A DNA stretch of 64,000 bases from Streptomyces sp. NBC_00464 (GCF_036013915.1 NZ_CP107899.1:1302001-1366000); one strand, 5' to 3'; counted from the first letter of the stretch, positions 19,050 through 27,921 are shown. The notes: generated from the sequence alone by a model not told the origin. Program-made: numbers and translations.

Positions 19050-19388
19050 CTATTTCCATACCACGGCCACGACCGCTGCGGCCGCCGTGAACGTCGCTAC
19101 GGCGTAGAAGGTCCAGGTCTTCTTGTTGCGCATGCCAACCAACGCTGTCATCGCCACGAGGAGGTCCAGGGCCAGTTTCACGCCCATCTTGGCGTGAGGC
19201 ACAGGCAAGTCCAGCGATATGCGGGTCCAGATCAGCCCGGCGCCTGTGACCAGTTGGACGACCGCGCTGGTCACCATGTAACTGCCAGTCACCGGGTCTT
19301 TGCCTCGCACCTGGTAGAAAATTCCGCCCAGGAGAGCGGCGAATCCGAAAAGGTGGAAGACGAGGAACGCGTAGCGAAGAGATTCCAT
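19050..19388 (-). CDS. small integral membrane protein, hypothetical
   Basis: A 112-aa protein from ATG 19388; a longer frame upstream lacks a better start. Four hydrophobic helices lie at about 7-25, 37-52, 67-84 and 92-110, with a short basic loop MRNKKTW. No characterised family recognised. It stands alone on the minus strand between the transposase remnant and the sigma-factor locus. Confidence 0.7.
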   Translation of the reverse strand: MESLRYAFLVFHLFGFAALLGGIFYQVRGKDPVTGSYMVTSAVVQLVTGAGLIWTRISLDLPVPHAKMGVKLALDLLVAMTALVGMRNKKTWTFYAVATFTAAAAVVAVVWK

Positions 19389-19575
19389 AAGAATGATCTT
19401 TCCAGTGAGATAGAACGGACCGACGGTCTGCTTGCATGCAACTCGGATGCTCGCGAGCCCCCTTGGCGTATGGGGGTCGGCACTCACTCAGAAGGTGTGG
19501 TGCCGAGGCGTCTCCAGGCGACGAGGCCGCAGGAACGGTGCCTGATCCCCGAATGGCTGATCAGCCACCGCTCAT

Positions 19576-20475
19576 TCATCGAAGGGTGAGCGGGGTCTCG
19601 GATGCGATGCGGGACAGCTTTTCAGGGTTGCGGACGACGTAGAGACCGGTGATGCGGCCGCCCTCTACGCGGGTCGCGATGATGGCGTCCAGCTCACCGT
19701 CCAGGTGGATCGCCAGCGCTGGGCTGCCGTTGACCGTGGTGTGGGCGAAGGCGACCGGGACCGTGTTCTTACCGAGACCGCCGACCAACAGACGGGCCAC
19801 CTTGCCGGCGCCGGCGATCGGCCGCAGCGCAGCGTGCCTAACGCCGCCTCCGTCGCCCATGTAGACGACCTCGGGCGCGAGGACGTCGAGCAGGCCCTGC
19901 AGATCTCCGCCCTCCAGTGCCTGCAGGAACGACTCCAAAGCCGCCCGAGTCTGGCTCTGGGAGACCACCTTGCGCGGACGCCGGGCATCGACGTGCCGAC
20001 GTGCCCGGTGCGCGATCTGACGCACGGCTGCCGGGGTCTTGTCGACCGCCGCCGCGATCTCGTCGTAGCCGACGTCGAAGACCTCCCGCAGCACGAAAAC
20101 GGCTCGCTCGGTCGGCGACAGTGTTTCCAGGACCAGCATCACCGCCATCGAGACGCTCTCGGCGAGTTCGACGTCCTGGGCCACGTCCGGCGTGGTCAGC
20201 AGCGGCTCCGGCAGCCACGGACCCACGTACGACTCCTTGCGCCGGGACATGGTGCGCAGCCGGTTGAGCGCCTGCCGCGTCGTGATCCGGACCAGGTACG
20301 CACGCTGGTCGCGCACCTGCTCAAGGTCCACCTCGACCCACCGCAACCAGGTCTCCTGCAGGACGTCCTCGGCATCGGCCGCCGAGCCGAGCATCTCGTA
20401 CGCGACGGTGAAAAGCAGATTACGGTGCGCAACGAATGTCTCGGTCGCGCCGTCCATGGCGTGATCATCACTCAT
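19576..20475 (-). CDS. ECF41-family RNA polymerase sigma factor with SnoaL-like extension
   Basis: A 299-aa protein from ATG 20475, which has a GGAGAGG RBS; an in-frame ATG at 20508 abuts the upstream stop. Sigma region 2 includes AEDVLQETWLRW, and region 4 is ERAVFVLREVFDVGYDEIAA. The C-terminal SnoaL-like domain carries the ECF41 hallmarks WLPEP (linker), YMGDGGG and NPEKL. In this family the extension modulates sigma activity in place of an anti-sigma factor. It is the second gene of an operon behind the FAD oxidoreductase, the typical ECF41 partner type, with an ECF41-like promoter in front. Confidence 0.92.
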   Translation of the reverse strand: MSDDHAMDGATETFVAHRNLLFTVAYEMLGSAADAEDVLQETWLRWVEVDLEQVRDQRAYLVRITTRQALNRLRTMSRRKESYVGPWLPEPLLTTPDVAQDVELAESVSMAVMLVLETLSPTERAVFVLREVFDVGYDEIAAAVDKTPAAVRQIAHRARRHVDARRPRKVVSQSQTRAALESFLQALEGGDLQGLLDVLAPEVVYMGDGGGVRHAALRPIAGAGKVARLLVGGLGKNTVPVAFAHTTVNGSPALAIHLDGELDAIIATRVEGGRITGLYVVRNPEKLSRIASETPLTLR

Positions 20476-20508
20476 GACCTGATCCTCTCCCTCCCGTTCC
20501 GCCCGCAT

Positions 20509-21711
20509 CTAGGAAACCTGTTCGGCAACCGGCTCTTCGGAGCGCATGGCCTCCAATGCCTCCCGGCGTCCGGAGCCTCCCTTCATGCGGTGAAGGCTGT
20601 ACCCACCGGGCTTGTGTGCCTCGTCAGCCAAGTGCTTCACGATGCCCTTGCACACGCCTTCCTTCATCTTCGCGCCGAGCCGACCGCCGATGTGGAACCA
20701 GACCGCGACGTCGGACCTGTTGCCGAACTGGAAGATGCCGGTGGCCCGGCCCAGGCTGATGCACTGCGCTCCGAACGACTGGTTGAGGGTCTCGGGCTGT
20801 TCACCCGCCAACCGGCTGAGCACCGTGTCGGCGGCCCGCGCGCCCAGCGGCATCGCCGTCTGGCAGCTCATCCGCACTGGCAGACCCGACGGTGCCGCCG
20901 AGTCCCCGGCCGCGACGATGCGGTCGTCATCCACGCTCGTCAGCGTCTCGTCCGTGAGCAGGCGGCCCAGGGCATCGGTGCTCAGCGCACTGCGGGAGGC
21001 CAGGTCCGGCACGCCGAAGCCTGCGGTCCAGATGGTCACCGCGCTGGGCAGCTCCCGGCCGTCGGCAAGCCGCACCGCATCCCGTGTCACCGCCGTCACC
21101 CTCGCGGCGGCTCCTTCCACGATCTTCACCCCAAGCGCCGCCAGTCGCCCGGCCACCGACCGTCGACCCCTCCGGTGCAAGTACGGCCCGAGCACCCCAC
21201 CGCAGACGAGAGTTACGCTGCGGCCCTGATCCGCCAGCTCGGCGGCGGTCTCGATGCCCGTCGGACCGGCTCCGACCACCGTCACCGCGGCCGACGCGGG
21301 CGCGGCCTCAAGAACCGGAAGCAGCCCCTGCGCCTCCTCCAGGCTCGCGAGCGGGTAGGCGAACTCGGCCGCCCCGCGCACCTGAGGGTCGGCGCTGCCA
21401 CTGCCCACCGCGTAGACCAGGTAGTCGTAACCGACCACACCACCGCTCGCCAGCTCCACACCGCGCCCCGCCGCATCGATCCGCGTCACGCTGTCGACGA
21501 CCAACCGCACGCCCGCAGCCAAGACCTCCTGGTAGCCGACGACAGCGGCGTCGGTCCCGCCGACCAGTTGGTGCAGGCGGACCCGGTGGACGAAGGTCGG
21601 GCGCGGGTTGATCAGCGTCACGGTCACATCGTCGTGCCGCGTCAGGCGATTGGCCGCCATGACACCTGCGTACCCCCCGCCGATCACCACGACGTCGGTG
21701 TTCTCAAACAT
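20509..21711 (-). CDS. NDH-2-like FAD-dependent NAD(P)H oxidoreductase
   Basis: A 400-aa protein with two dinucleotide-binding folds. FAD binds at TDVVVIGGGYAGVMAANRL (residues 5-23), and NAD(P)H at VTVVGAGPTGIETAAELADQ (about 143-162). The FAD C-terminal signature is IVAAGDSAAP. This places it among type-II NADH dehydrogenase/carotenoid-reductase-like flavoproteins; no C-terminal membrane helix is seen. Its stop lies directly before a potential sigma-factor ATG, so the two are co-transcribed. An ECF41-type promoter sits 35-60 bases upstream of the start, so the sigma factor probably drives this gene and itself. Confidence 0.88.
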   Translation of the reverse strand: MFENTDVVVIGGGYAGVMAANRLTRHDDVTVTLINPRPTFVHRVRLHQLVGGTDAAVVGYQEVLAAGVRLVVDSVTRIDAAGRGVELASGGVVGYDYLVYAVGSGSADPQVRGAAEFAYPLASLEEAQGLLPVLEAAPASAAVTVVGAGPTGIETAAELADQGRSVTLVCGGVLGPYLHRRGRRSVAGRLAALGVKIVEGAAARVTAVTRDAVRLADGRELPSAVTIWTAGFGVPDLASRSALSTDALGRLLTDETLTSVDDDRIVAAGDSAAPSGLPVRMSCQTAMPLGARAADTVLSRLAGEQPETLNQSFGAQCISLGRATGIFQFGNRSDVAVWFHIGGRLGAKMKEGVCKGIVKHLADEAHKPGGYSLHRMKGGSGRREALEAMRSEEPVAEQVS

Positions 21712-21745
21712 GATGTCTCCCTCGTTTCGAGCGGTTCGAGCTCAA

Positions 21746-21772
21746 GACACCGCCCGCACGCCCCCTGTGACA
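21746..21772 (-). promoter_or_regulatory. putative ECF41-dependent promoter
   Basis: On the minus strand TGTCACA (21772-21766) is followed after 16 bases by TGTC (21749-21746). The established ECF41 consensus is TGTCACA at -35 with a CGTC-like -10 about 16 bases away. The -35 is a perfect match and the -10 fits three of four bases. It lies 35 bases upstream of the oxidoreductase ATG. Confidence 0.7.
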
Positions 21773-21968
21773 TCGTGTGACCCAGATCTCCATGCGCGTG
21801 CTCTGCCGGCCCGCCGACTGCGCCTTCCTCGACGACTCCCACAAGGGCCACGCGCACACGGCCTTCTACAGAGTGCTGCTGCTGGCAGCGGGATGCCCCC
21901 AGGCCACGCACCGTGATGCGCGTCTGCTACTACTCAGAACGAGGACGATCAGCCCGACGGCCGAAGTT

Positions 21969-22868
21969 CTAGGCGGTTTTGAGGAGCTGCTTCCGCAGCA
22001 GGGTGGCGCCGGACTCGGCAAGCCAGTCCCCGAGCGTCCGCAGTCCGGGATGGATGATGCGCAGGGTCTCGATGTCTGCATGCCAGCGCGATCCGGCTGC
22101 CCAGCGCTCCCGGACCTGAACGATCTCGGGGTTGAGTGCCGCCGCCTCGGCGTGAGTGATCTGCTCGTAGCGAATGGCGGCACCAGTGGCCTCGCTGATC
22201 GCGGCGACCGCCTCGACAGGGGTAGGGGCATCCCCGGCCAGCTCCAGACTCCGTCCAGCGAACCGGTCAGGCTGATCGAAAGCCAGCGCCGCGAACTCGG
22301 CGATGTCCTCCACCGCGATGATCTGGACAGGTTCGTCCGGCGGGAAAATGTGTCGGTGCACGCCTTGGGCGATGCCGTCGAGACCGATGGGCGTCGAACC
22401 GAGAAAGTTCGACATAAACCGTACCGGGCGCAGAACCGTCACCGACCGGATCCGCTCACGCAGGTAGTCCTCGATGCGTCTCTTCCCCTCGGAGCCACCT
22501 GGACGACCCGGCGTGGACGCGATGCCCGAGAACACGACGTGCTCGACTCCCACTAACGCCGCGGCATCGATCAGGGCCCGGCCACGGGTGAACTCACGCT
22601 CCACGTCGGAACCGGCCGGTCCGAAGGCCACGGGCGGTACGGCGAACAGTGCCGCTGCTCCCTCCAGCGCAGCAGGCAGACTCGAACGGTCGTCGAAGTC
22701 GCCACGCACGAGCTCGGCTCCTGCGGCTTCAAGTGATCTGGCGGCGGGTGCCGTCGTGTCCCGTACGAGCGCACGAACCGACCTTCCGGCCGCCAGGAGC
22801 CGGTGTGCGGTGGCGCCGCCCTGCCGACCGGTCGCACCGGTCACGACGACCAAAAGGTCACTACTCAT
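21969..22868 (-). CDS. NmrA-like NAD(P)-binding epimerase/reductase
   Basis: A 299-aa protein from ATG 22868 with a GGAGGA RBS. LVVVTGATGRQGGATAHRLL is the Gly-rich Rossmann motif of atypical SDR/NmrA proteins. LIDAAALVGVEHVVFSGIAS and VLRPVRFMSNFL are the usual mid-domain segments. The canonical YxxxK is not present, as in redox-sensing NmrA members. It is divergent from a TetR-type gene, which probably represses it. NAD-dependent epimerases are also a known partner class of ECF41 factors, and it lies next to one here. Confidence 0.85.
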   Translation of the reverse strand: MSSDLLVVVTGATGRQGGATAHRLLAAGRSVRALVRDTTAPAARSLEAAGAELVRGDFDDRSSLPAALEGAAALFAVPPVAFGPAGSDVEREFTRGRALIDAAALVGVEHVVFSGIASTPGRPGGSEGKRRIEDYLRERIRSVTVLRPVRFMSNFLGSTPIGLDGIAQGVHRHIFPPDEPVQIIAVEDIAEFAALAFDQPDRFAGRSLELAGDAPTPVEAVAAISEATGAAIRYEQITHAEAAALNPEIVQVRERWAAGSRWHADIETLRIIHPGLRTLGDWLAESGATLLRKQLLKTA

Positions 22869-22925
22869 ATCGTCCTCCGCCTCGGGATGGTCGGTGGGCC
22901 CAGTCGGATCGGGCCCGGGGCCGAT

Positions 22926-22939
22926 GTGGAATGCTCCAC
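22926..22939. promoter_or_regulatory. candidate TetR operator
   Basis: The inverted repeat gtgga-atgc-tccac lies in the 105-base divergent interval between the NmrA-like and TetR-type genes. Position and symmetry suit autoregulation plus repression of the neighbour; the arms are only 5 bases. Confidence 0.4.
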
Positions 22940-22973
22940 CCATTTCAGCGGCACGGACAAGGGATTACGTGAC

Positions 22974-23723
22974 ATGCCCGCAGCTCCCCAGGACGCCGGT
23001 CGGGCCGATGCCCGCCGTAACCGCAGGAAGGCACTCGCCGCCGCTTCGCAGGCGTTGGACGAGCACGGCCCGGACCTCTCACTCGACGCGATCGCACGGC
23101 AGGCGGGGGTCGGCGCCGGCACCGTGTACCGACACTTCCCCAGTAAGGAGATTCTGCTGGAGGCCGTACTTGTCCAACAGGTCGACGAACTGGTGGAGAC
23201 CGCTCGGCAGTGGGAGGCCCGCTCGGATCCTGCCGCGGCATTCTTCGGCTTCCTCCTGGAGATCGTCGAAACGTCCCACGGGCGTAATCACGCATGCGAT
23301 GCCCTGACCACGCGAACGACCTGGCCACGGCCGCTCCTGGCCGCATCGACACGGCGGTTCCGCCAGGCACTTGACCAACTGCTCCGCGCCGCACAGCAGG
23401 CTGGTGGGGTCCGCACCGACGTCACCATGGACGATGTCGCGGCCTTCACCGTCGGGTGCGCGACGATACGGGCCGCGCACCGCGACCGGAACGGCGGCAC
23501 CCGCATGGTGCGGCTGGCACTCGAAAGCCTGCAGGCCTCCTCATTCGTCACGGAAGGGCGCGGGTTTCGTAACTCTCCCCGCGCGCCTCACGGAGCGTCA
23601 CGGTGCGAGGAATGCGGGGTCCGGCTCAAGACCCGGTCCACCGGGCGCCCGGCGCGCTACTGCGGAGCGACCTGCCGACAACGAGCGCATCGCCGCCGCC
23701 TCGGCACGGCAACGCGTTCCTAG
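22974..23723 (+). CDS. TetR-family regulator with C-terminal zinc-finger tail
   Basis: A 249-aa protein, longer than the usual about 190-200. The N-terminal HTH reads LSLDAIARQAGVGAGTVYRH. The ligand domain is of SbtR-like type (DALTTRTTWPRPLLAASTRR). After residue about 205 comes an added module with CEECG...CGATCRQRAHRRR, a four-Cys finger followed by an Arg/His-rich stretch. That module is common as a stand-alone tail in actinobacteria but unusual fused to TetR. It is divergent from the NmrA-like gene and probably controls it and itself. Confidence 0.85.
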   Translation: MPAAPQDAGRADARRNRRKALAAASQALDEHGPDLSLDAIARQAGVGAGTVYRHFPSKEILLEAVLVQQVDELVETARQWEARSDPAAAFFGFLLEIVETSHGRNHACDALTTRTTWPRPLLAASTRRFRQALDQLLRAAQQAGGVRTDVTMDDVAAFTVGCATIRAAHRDRNGGTRMVRLALESLQASSFVTEGRGFRNSPRAPHGASRCEECGVRLKTRSTGRPARYCGATCRQRAHRRRLGTATRS

Positions 23724-24006
23724 CGGAAGGCTCGTCCTGAATCCGAGTTCCCAAGCTCGACGGCGCCCCCGGCCGGATCGCCGCAGGTTCACGATCTGGA
23801 TGGCCGCCCACGCCTTTTGGCGATCAGAGCTGCTTTCGCTGGTCAAAGTCCATCTGAGCCGTGCATCACCAGCAGACCAAGAACCTGCTGAGCCCTCTAC
23901 CGATGTGGCTGACCATGACTGTTTGACCAGAAGTCTTCGGCACCCTGCCTCGCGGACTTCCCTATCAGGCCAGCGACGCAACACACCTGACACTCCATCA
24001 GGACGA

Positions 24007-24048
24007 GCGTCAAATGAGCGTCACGGGCGTCATTTCAGCGTCAAGACA
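24007..24048. repeat. iteron-like element, copy B
   Basis: Four GCGTCA units start at 24007, 24018, 24027 and 24038 (spacing 11, 9, 11). The part 24013-24048 matches 13735-13770 at 29 of 36 bases with identical unit spacing. It lies in a 357-base non-coding interval (23,724-24,080) between the convergent TetR and TrmA-type genes, in which I see nothing else. Confidence 0.6.
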
Positions 24049-24080
24049 TCGCCCATAACGCGCACGCTCAAAACCACAGG

Positions 24081-25484
24081 TCAGGCACCCTTAGCGACCG
24101 GCTCAAGGATCGCAACGCATTCAACATGGTGGGTCATCGGGAACAGATCGAACGCCCGCAGCGTCCGCACCTTGTAGCCGCCCTCCGCGAAGTACGCCAG
24201 GTCCCGCGCCAGCGCCGCCGGGTCGCAGGCCACGTACGCGATCTTGCGTGCCCCGAGGCCCGACAGGCGCTTGACGACCTGCTTGCCCGCTCCCGCGCGC
24301 GGCGGGTCCAGGACGATCAGGTCGCACTCGGTGATGCCCGTGCGGGGCAGGATCTGGTCGACCTTGCCGTGCTCGATGCGGACCCGCTCCAGGTCCTTGA
24401 GGTTGTGGCGGGCGTCCTCGACCGCCCGCTTGCCGGACTCGATGCCGAGCACCGCGCCCTTCTCGCCGATGCGCTGGCCGATGGCGCCGGCGAAGAGGCC
24501 GACACCGCAGTAGAGGTCGAGCGCCATGTCGTTCTTGCGGGGCAGCAGGCCTTGCATGACCGCCCGGACGAGGGTGTCCGCGGCCTGCGGGTGGACCTGC
24601 CAGAAGCCGCCGGAGCCGACGCGGTACGTGCGGTCGTCGGCGCGCTCGCGGACGAAGCCGCGGCCGTGGACGCGGTGCACTCCGCCGTCGCGCTCGTCGA
24701 CGCGCAGGACCGAGACGGGCTTGTCGAGCTCGACCAGCGGGAGGCGGCCGCCCTCGCGTGGGGTGAGGATGACCTGGCGGTCGTTGGAGCCGGTGGCGGC
24801 GATGGCCTCCACCGTGGCCATCTGGGGCCAGTCCTGCTTCTCGATGCCGAGCTCCGAGACGCCGGGCGCGGCGATCATGCACTGGTCGATGATCTCGATG
24901 TCGTGCGAACGGTGCTTGCGCAGGCCGACGCGGCCGTCCTCGTCGATGGCGTACTGGACGCGGGTGCGCCAGGCGGGCACCTCGCCGGGCGGGAGCTTGT
25001 CGCCCTCGGCCGGCATGACGGTGCCGTCCCAGCCCGCCTCCTCCGGGGTGAGGCCCGCGAGGCGCTGGAGCTGCTCGGCGATCACTTCGCCCTTGAGCCG
25101 GCGCTGGGCGCCCGGCTTGGCGTGCTGCCAGTCGCAGCCGCCGCACTTGCCGGGGCCGGCGAACGGGCACGGCGCCTTCACACGGTCCTTGGACTCCTCG
25201 ATGATCCGCACCGCGTCGGCGCGCAGGAAGCGGGAGTCGGTGGCGCCGTCGGTGACCCTGGCGACGACCTTCTCGCCGGGCAGCGTGTGGCGTACGAACA
25301 GGACCTGGCCCTCGGAGGTGCGGGCGATGCAGTGGCCGCCGTGGGCGACCGGGCCGACCTCGACCTCGTACTCCTGCCCCACGAGCGATTCCCCGGCCTG
25401 GGTCTCCTCCGTCTGCGCCGACTCTGCCTGCGATTCCCCGGTCTGCGATTCCCCGGCCTGCGGCGAAGTGGATTCGTTCTGCAT
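24081..25484 (-). CDS. TrmA/RumA-family class I SAM-dependent RNA uridine-5-methyltransferase
   Basis: A 467-aa protein from ATG 25484. The first about 33 residues are an acidic Gln/Glu/Ser repeat tail (GESQ/AGES units). A TRAM RNA-binding domain follows (about 36-95). Cys106, Cys114 and Cys117 in CPFAGPGKCGGC are iron-sulfur ligands. The methyltransferase domain has MALDLYCGVGLFAGAIG (SAM), LIVLDPPRAG, the catalytic nucleophile Cys420 in VACDPAALARDL and a C-terminal base in HHVEC. It methylates C5 of uridine in tRNA or rRNA; the exact site cannot be told. A terminator separates it from the APC permease gene upstream. Confidence 0.88.
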   Translation of the reverse strand: MQNESTSPQAGESQTGESQAESAQTEETQAGESLVGQEYEVEVGPVAHGGHCIARTSEGQVLFVRHTLPGEKVVARVTDGATDSRFLRADAVRIIEESKDRVKAPCPFAGPGKCGGCDWQHAKPGAQRRLKGEVIAEQLQRLAGLTPEEAGWDGTVMPAEGDKLPPGEVPAWRTRVQYAIDEDGRVGLRKHRSHDIEIIDQCMIAAPGVSELGIEKQDWPQMATVEAIAATGSNDRQVILTPREGGRLPLVELDKPVSVLRVDERDGGVHRVHGRGFVRERADDRTYRVGSGGFWQVHPQAADTLVRAVMQGLLPRKNDMALDLYCGVGLFAGAIGQRIGEKGAVLGIESGKRAVEDARHNLKDLERVRIEHGKVDQILPRTGITECDLIVLDPPRAGAGKQVVKRLSGLGARKIAYVACDPAALARDLAYFAEGGYKVRTLRAFDLFPMTHHVECVAILEPVAKGA

Positions 25485-25537
25485 GAGGGGGTGGCTCCAG
25501 AGATCAAAGGGAAACAGGGGGAACGAGCGCAAAGGAA

Positions 25538-25588
25538 AAGCGGCCGGACAACAACCTACGAGTCTACGTGGGTGTCGTCCGGCCGCTT
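25538..25588 (-). terminator. terminator of the APC permease gene
   Basis: Twelve-base arms (aagcggccggac 25538-25549; gtccggccgctt 25577-25588) with further partial pairing inside. On the minus strand the stem is followed by a T-rich run (CTTTTCCTTT), unusually canonical for this GC-rich genome. It lies between the permease stop at 25625 and the methyltransferase start. Confidence 0.75.
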
Positions 25589-25624
25589 ACCAGGAACGGA
25601 TACCGCAGGAGCAGCTACCGCGCG

Positions 25625-27673
25625 TCAGCCCTTGTGCGTCGGATCCTTGGGCTTGCGCTCCACGGGGCCGCGTCGCACCGAGCCGGGAGCGCTCCAGTCC
25701 GCGCGCTTACGGGCCCGCTTCTTGGCCGCCTCGGAGGACTCCAGCTGGTACGGGACGGAGGTGACCATCACACCCGGGGTGAAGAGCAGCCGGCCCTTGA
25801 GCCTGAGGGCGCTCTGGTTGTGCAGCAGGTGCTCGTACCAGTGGCCGACGACGTACTCCGGGATGTAGACGCTCACGACGTCGCGCGGGCTCTCCCGGCG
25901 CAGCCCCTTGACGTACTCGATGACCGGGCGGGTCACCTCGCGGTAGGGCGAGTCGAGGATCTTCAGCGGGACGTTGATGCCACGCCGCTCCCAGTCCTCC
26001 TTGAGCGCCTTCGTCTCGGCCGGGTCGACGCTGATGGAGAGCGCCTCCAGGTGGTCCGTGCGGATCAGCTTCGCGTACGCGAGCGCGCGCAGGGTGGGGC
26101 GGTGGAGCTTGGAGACCAGGACGATCGAGTGGACCCGGGAGGGGCGGACGGTCTCGTCGGACGGGGTCTCGTCGGCGGCGATCTCCGCGGCGACCCGGTC
26201 GTAGTGCTTACGGATCGCGGTCATCGTGCCGTAGAAGATCACCATGCCGAGCAGCGCGACCCAGGCGCCGTGGGTGAACTTGGTGGCGAGGACGACGACG
26301 AGCACCAGGCCGGTGAAGAAGGCGCCGAAGGTGTTGATCGCGCGGGAGCGGATCATGTGGCGGCGCTTGAGCGGGTCCTTCTCTGAGCGCAGGTGCCGGT
26401 TCCAGTGCCGGACCATGCCGGTCTGGCTGAGCGTGAAGGAGACGAACACGCCGACGATGTAGAGCTGGATCAGCCGGGTCGAGTCGGCCCCGTAGATGAC
26501 GACCAGCAGGATCGCGGCGCCGGCCAGCAACACGATGCCGTTGGAGAAGGCGAGCCGGTCGCCGCGGGTGTGCAGCTGTCGGGGCAGATAGCGGTCCTGG
26601 GCCAGGATCGAGCCGAGGAGCGGGAAGCCGTTGTACGCGGTGTTGGCGGCCAGGAAGAGGACGAGGGCGGTGGCCGCGGCGAGGATCACGAAGAAGAACG
26701 TTCCGTCGCCGAAGACCGCTGCCGCGACCTGGGAGATCACCGGGTCCTGGACGAAGCTCGAACCGACCGGGGTCCCGTTGTTGATCAGGTCCTCCGCCGG
26801 GTTCTCGGCCATCTTGACGTCGGTGGCCATGGCCAGCCCGATGATGCCGCAGAACATGGTGACGGCCAGCAGGCCCATCGCCGCGAGGGTCGTGGCGGCG
26901 TTCTTGCTCTTGGGCTTGCGGAAGGCCGGGACGCCGTTGCTGATCGCCTCGACGCCGGTGAGGGCCGCACAGCCGGAGGAGAAGGCGCGCAGCAGCAGGA
27001 AGACCAGGGCGAAGCCCGCCAGGCCCTGGTGCTCCGGCTTGATCGTGTACGCCGAGGTCGGGGCGTGCATGGTGTCGCCGAGGACGAGCCCCCGGAAGGC
27101 ACCCCAGATGATCATGATGAAGACGCCGGCCACGAAGAGATACGTGGGGATGGCGAAGAGCTTGCCGGACTCCTTGACGCCGCGCAGGTTCATCAGCGTC
27201 AGCAGCACGATGGCGGCGACGGCGCAGGCCGTCTTGTGCTCGACGACGAACGGGATCGCGGAGCCGAGGTTCTCGACCCCGGAGGCGATGGACACGGCGA
27301 CGGTCAGGACGTAGTCGACCAGCAGCGCGCTGGCCACGGTCAGTCCGGCCTTCGGGCCGAGGTTGGTGGTGGCGACCTCGTAGTCGCCGCCGCCGCTCGG
27401 GTACGCGTGCACGTTCTGCCGGTACGAGGCGACGACCGTGAACATCAGGACCACGACGGCGACCGCGATCCACGGGCTGAAGTGGTACGCCGACACACCC
27501 GCGATGGACAGCACCAGGAGAACTTCTCCGGGTGCGTACGCCACCGAGGACAGCGGGTCGGATGCGAAGACGGGGAGCGCGATGCGCTTGGGGAGGAGTG
27601 TCTCCCCCAGCTTGTCGCTGCGCAGGGCCCGTCCGATCAGGATCCGTTTGGGCACGTCGGTCAGTTTGGACAC
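25625..27673 (-). CDS. APC-superfamily amino-acid/cation permease
   Basis: A 682-aa protein from GTG 27673. About 12 transmembrane helices (residues about 35-480) start with LPVFASDPLSSVAYAPGEVL, the substrate-binding unwound helix 1 of APC transporters. ALVFLLLRAFSSGCAALTGVEAISNG is another hallmark region. A soluble C-terminal domain of about 180 residues (SIVLVSKLHRPTLRALAYAK) resembles universal-stress-like folds. It lies back to back with two TrkA-type K+ regulators, so K+ or amino-acid/H+ transport are both possible. Substrate not assignable. Confidence 0.85.
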   Translation of the reverse strand: MSKLTDVPKRILIGRALRSDKLGETLLPKRIALPVFASDPLSSVAYAPGEVLLVLSIAGVSAYHFSPWIAVAVVVLMFTVVASYRQNVHAYPSGGGDYEVATTNLGPKAGLTVASALLVDYVLTVAVSIASGVENLGSAIPFVVEHKTACAVAAIVLLTLMNLRGVKESGKLFAIPTYLFVAGVFIMIIWGAFRGLVLGDTMHAPTSAYTIKPEHQGLAGFALVFLLLRAFSSGCAALTGVEAISNGVPAFRKPKSKNAATTLAAMGLLAVTMFCGIIGLAMATDVKMAENPAEDLINNGTPVGSSFVQDPVISQVAAAVFGDGTFFFVILAAATALVLFLAANTAYNGFPLLGSILAQDRYLPRQLHTRGDRLAFSNGIVLLAGAAILLVVIYGADSTRLIQLYIVGVFVSFTLSQTGMVRHWNRHLRSEKDPLKRRHMIRSRAINTFGAFFTGLVLVVVLATKFTHGAWVALLGMVIFYGTMTAIRKHYDRVAAEIAADETPSDETVRPSRVHSIVLVSKLHRPTLRALAYAKLIRTDHLEALSISVDPAETKALKEDWERRGINVPLKILDSPYREVTRPVIEYVKGLRRESPRDVVSVYIPEYVVGHWYEHLLHNQSALRLKGRLLFTPGVMVTSVPYQLESSEAAKKRARKRADWSAPGSVRRGPVERKPKDPTHKG

Positions 27674-27833
27674 GCTGAGGATCGTAAGGGTTCCGTATGG
27701 GACGAGCCCACGCACCACCCCCGTGACCCCGCAATCTCCTGCACTCGGCCGGGAAAGCCACGGAATCCTTAACGGAATCCTTGCACCGTCGGCACTCAAA
27801 AGGCCGTTGAACACCCTCGAACACTGTCCGAAC

Positions 27834-27921
27834 GCTCTTCGGATGCTCTTCGGATGCTCTTCGGATGCTCTTCTGGTGCTCTTCTGGTGCTCTTCTGGTG
27901 CTCTTCTGACGCCCTTCGAAA
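27834..27921. repeat. eight tandem 11-bp units upstream of the APC permease
   Basis: Three gctcttcggat units, three gctcttctggt units and two degenerate units run without gaps. A direct copy of ctcgaacact flanks the array on each side (27816-27825 and 27927-27936). It occupies the centre of the 462-base non-coding interval (27,674-28,135) between the divergent permease and TrkA genes. The 11-bp period places the units on one face of the helix. Confidence 0.85.

Noticed and set aside
21777..21960. Small plus-strand gene between the ECF41 operon and the NmrA-like gene
   Set aside because: The frame runs antisense into the NmrA-like gene, lacks an RBS and overlaps the ECF41 promoter. It is taken as non-coding.
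14402..23723. Secondary-metabolite gene cluster suggested by the SARP regulator
   Set aside because: No polyketide, peptide, terpene or RiPP core enzymes are present. UbiX/UbiD, NmrA-like and FAD oxidoreductase genes each have their own local regulators.
27834..27921. CRISPR-like array
   Set aside because: Units are 11 bp and contiguous with no spacers, and there are no cas genes in the window.
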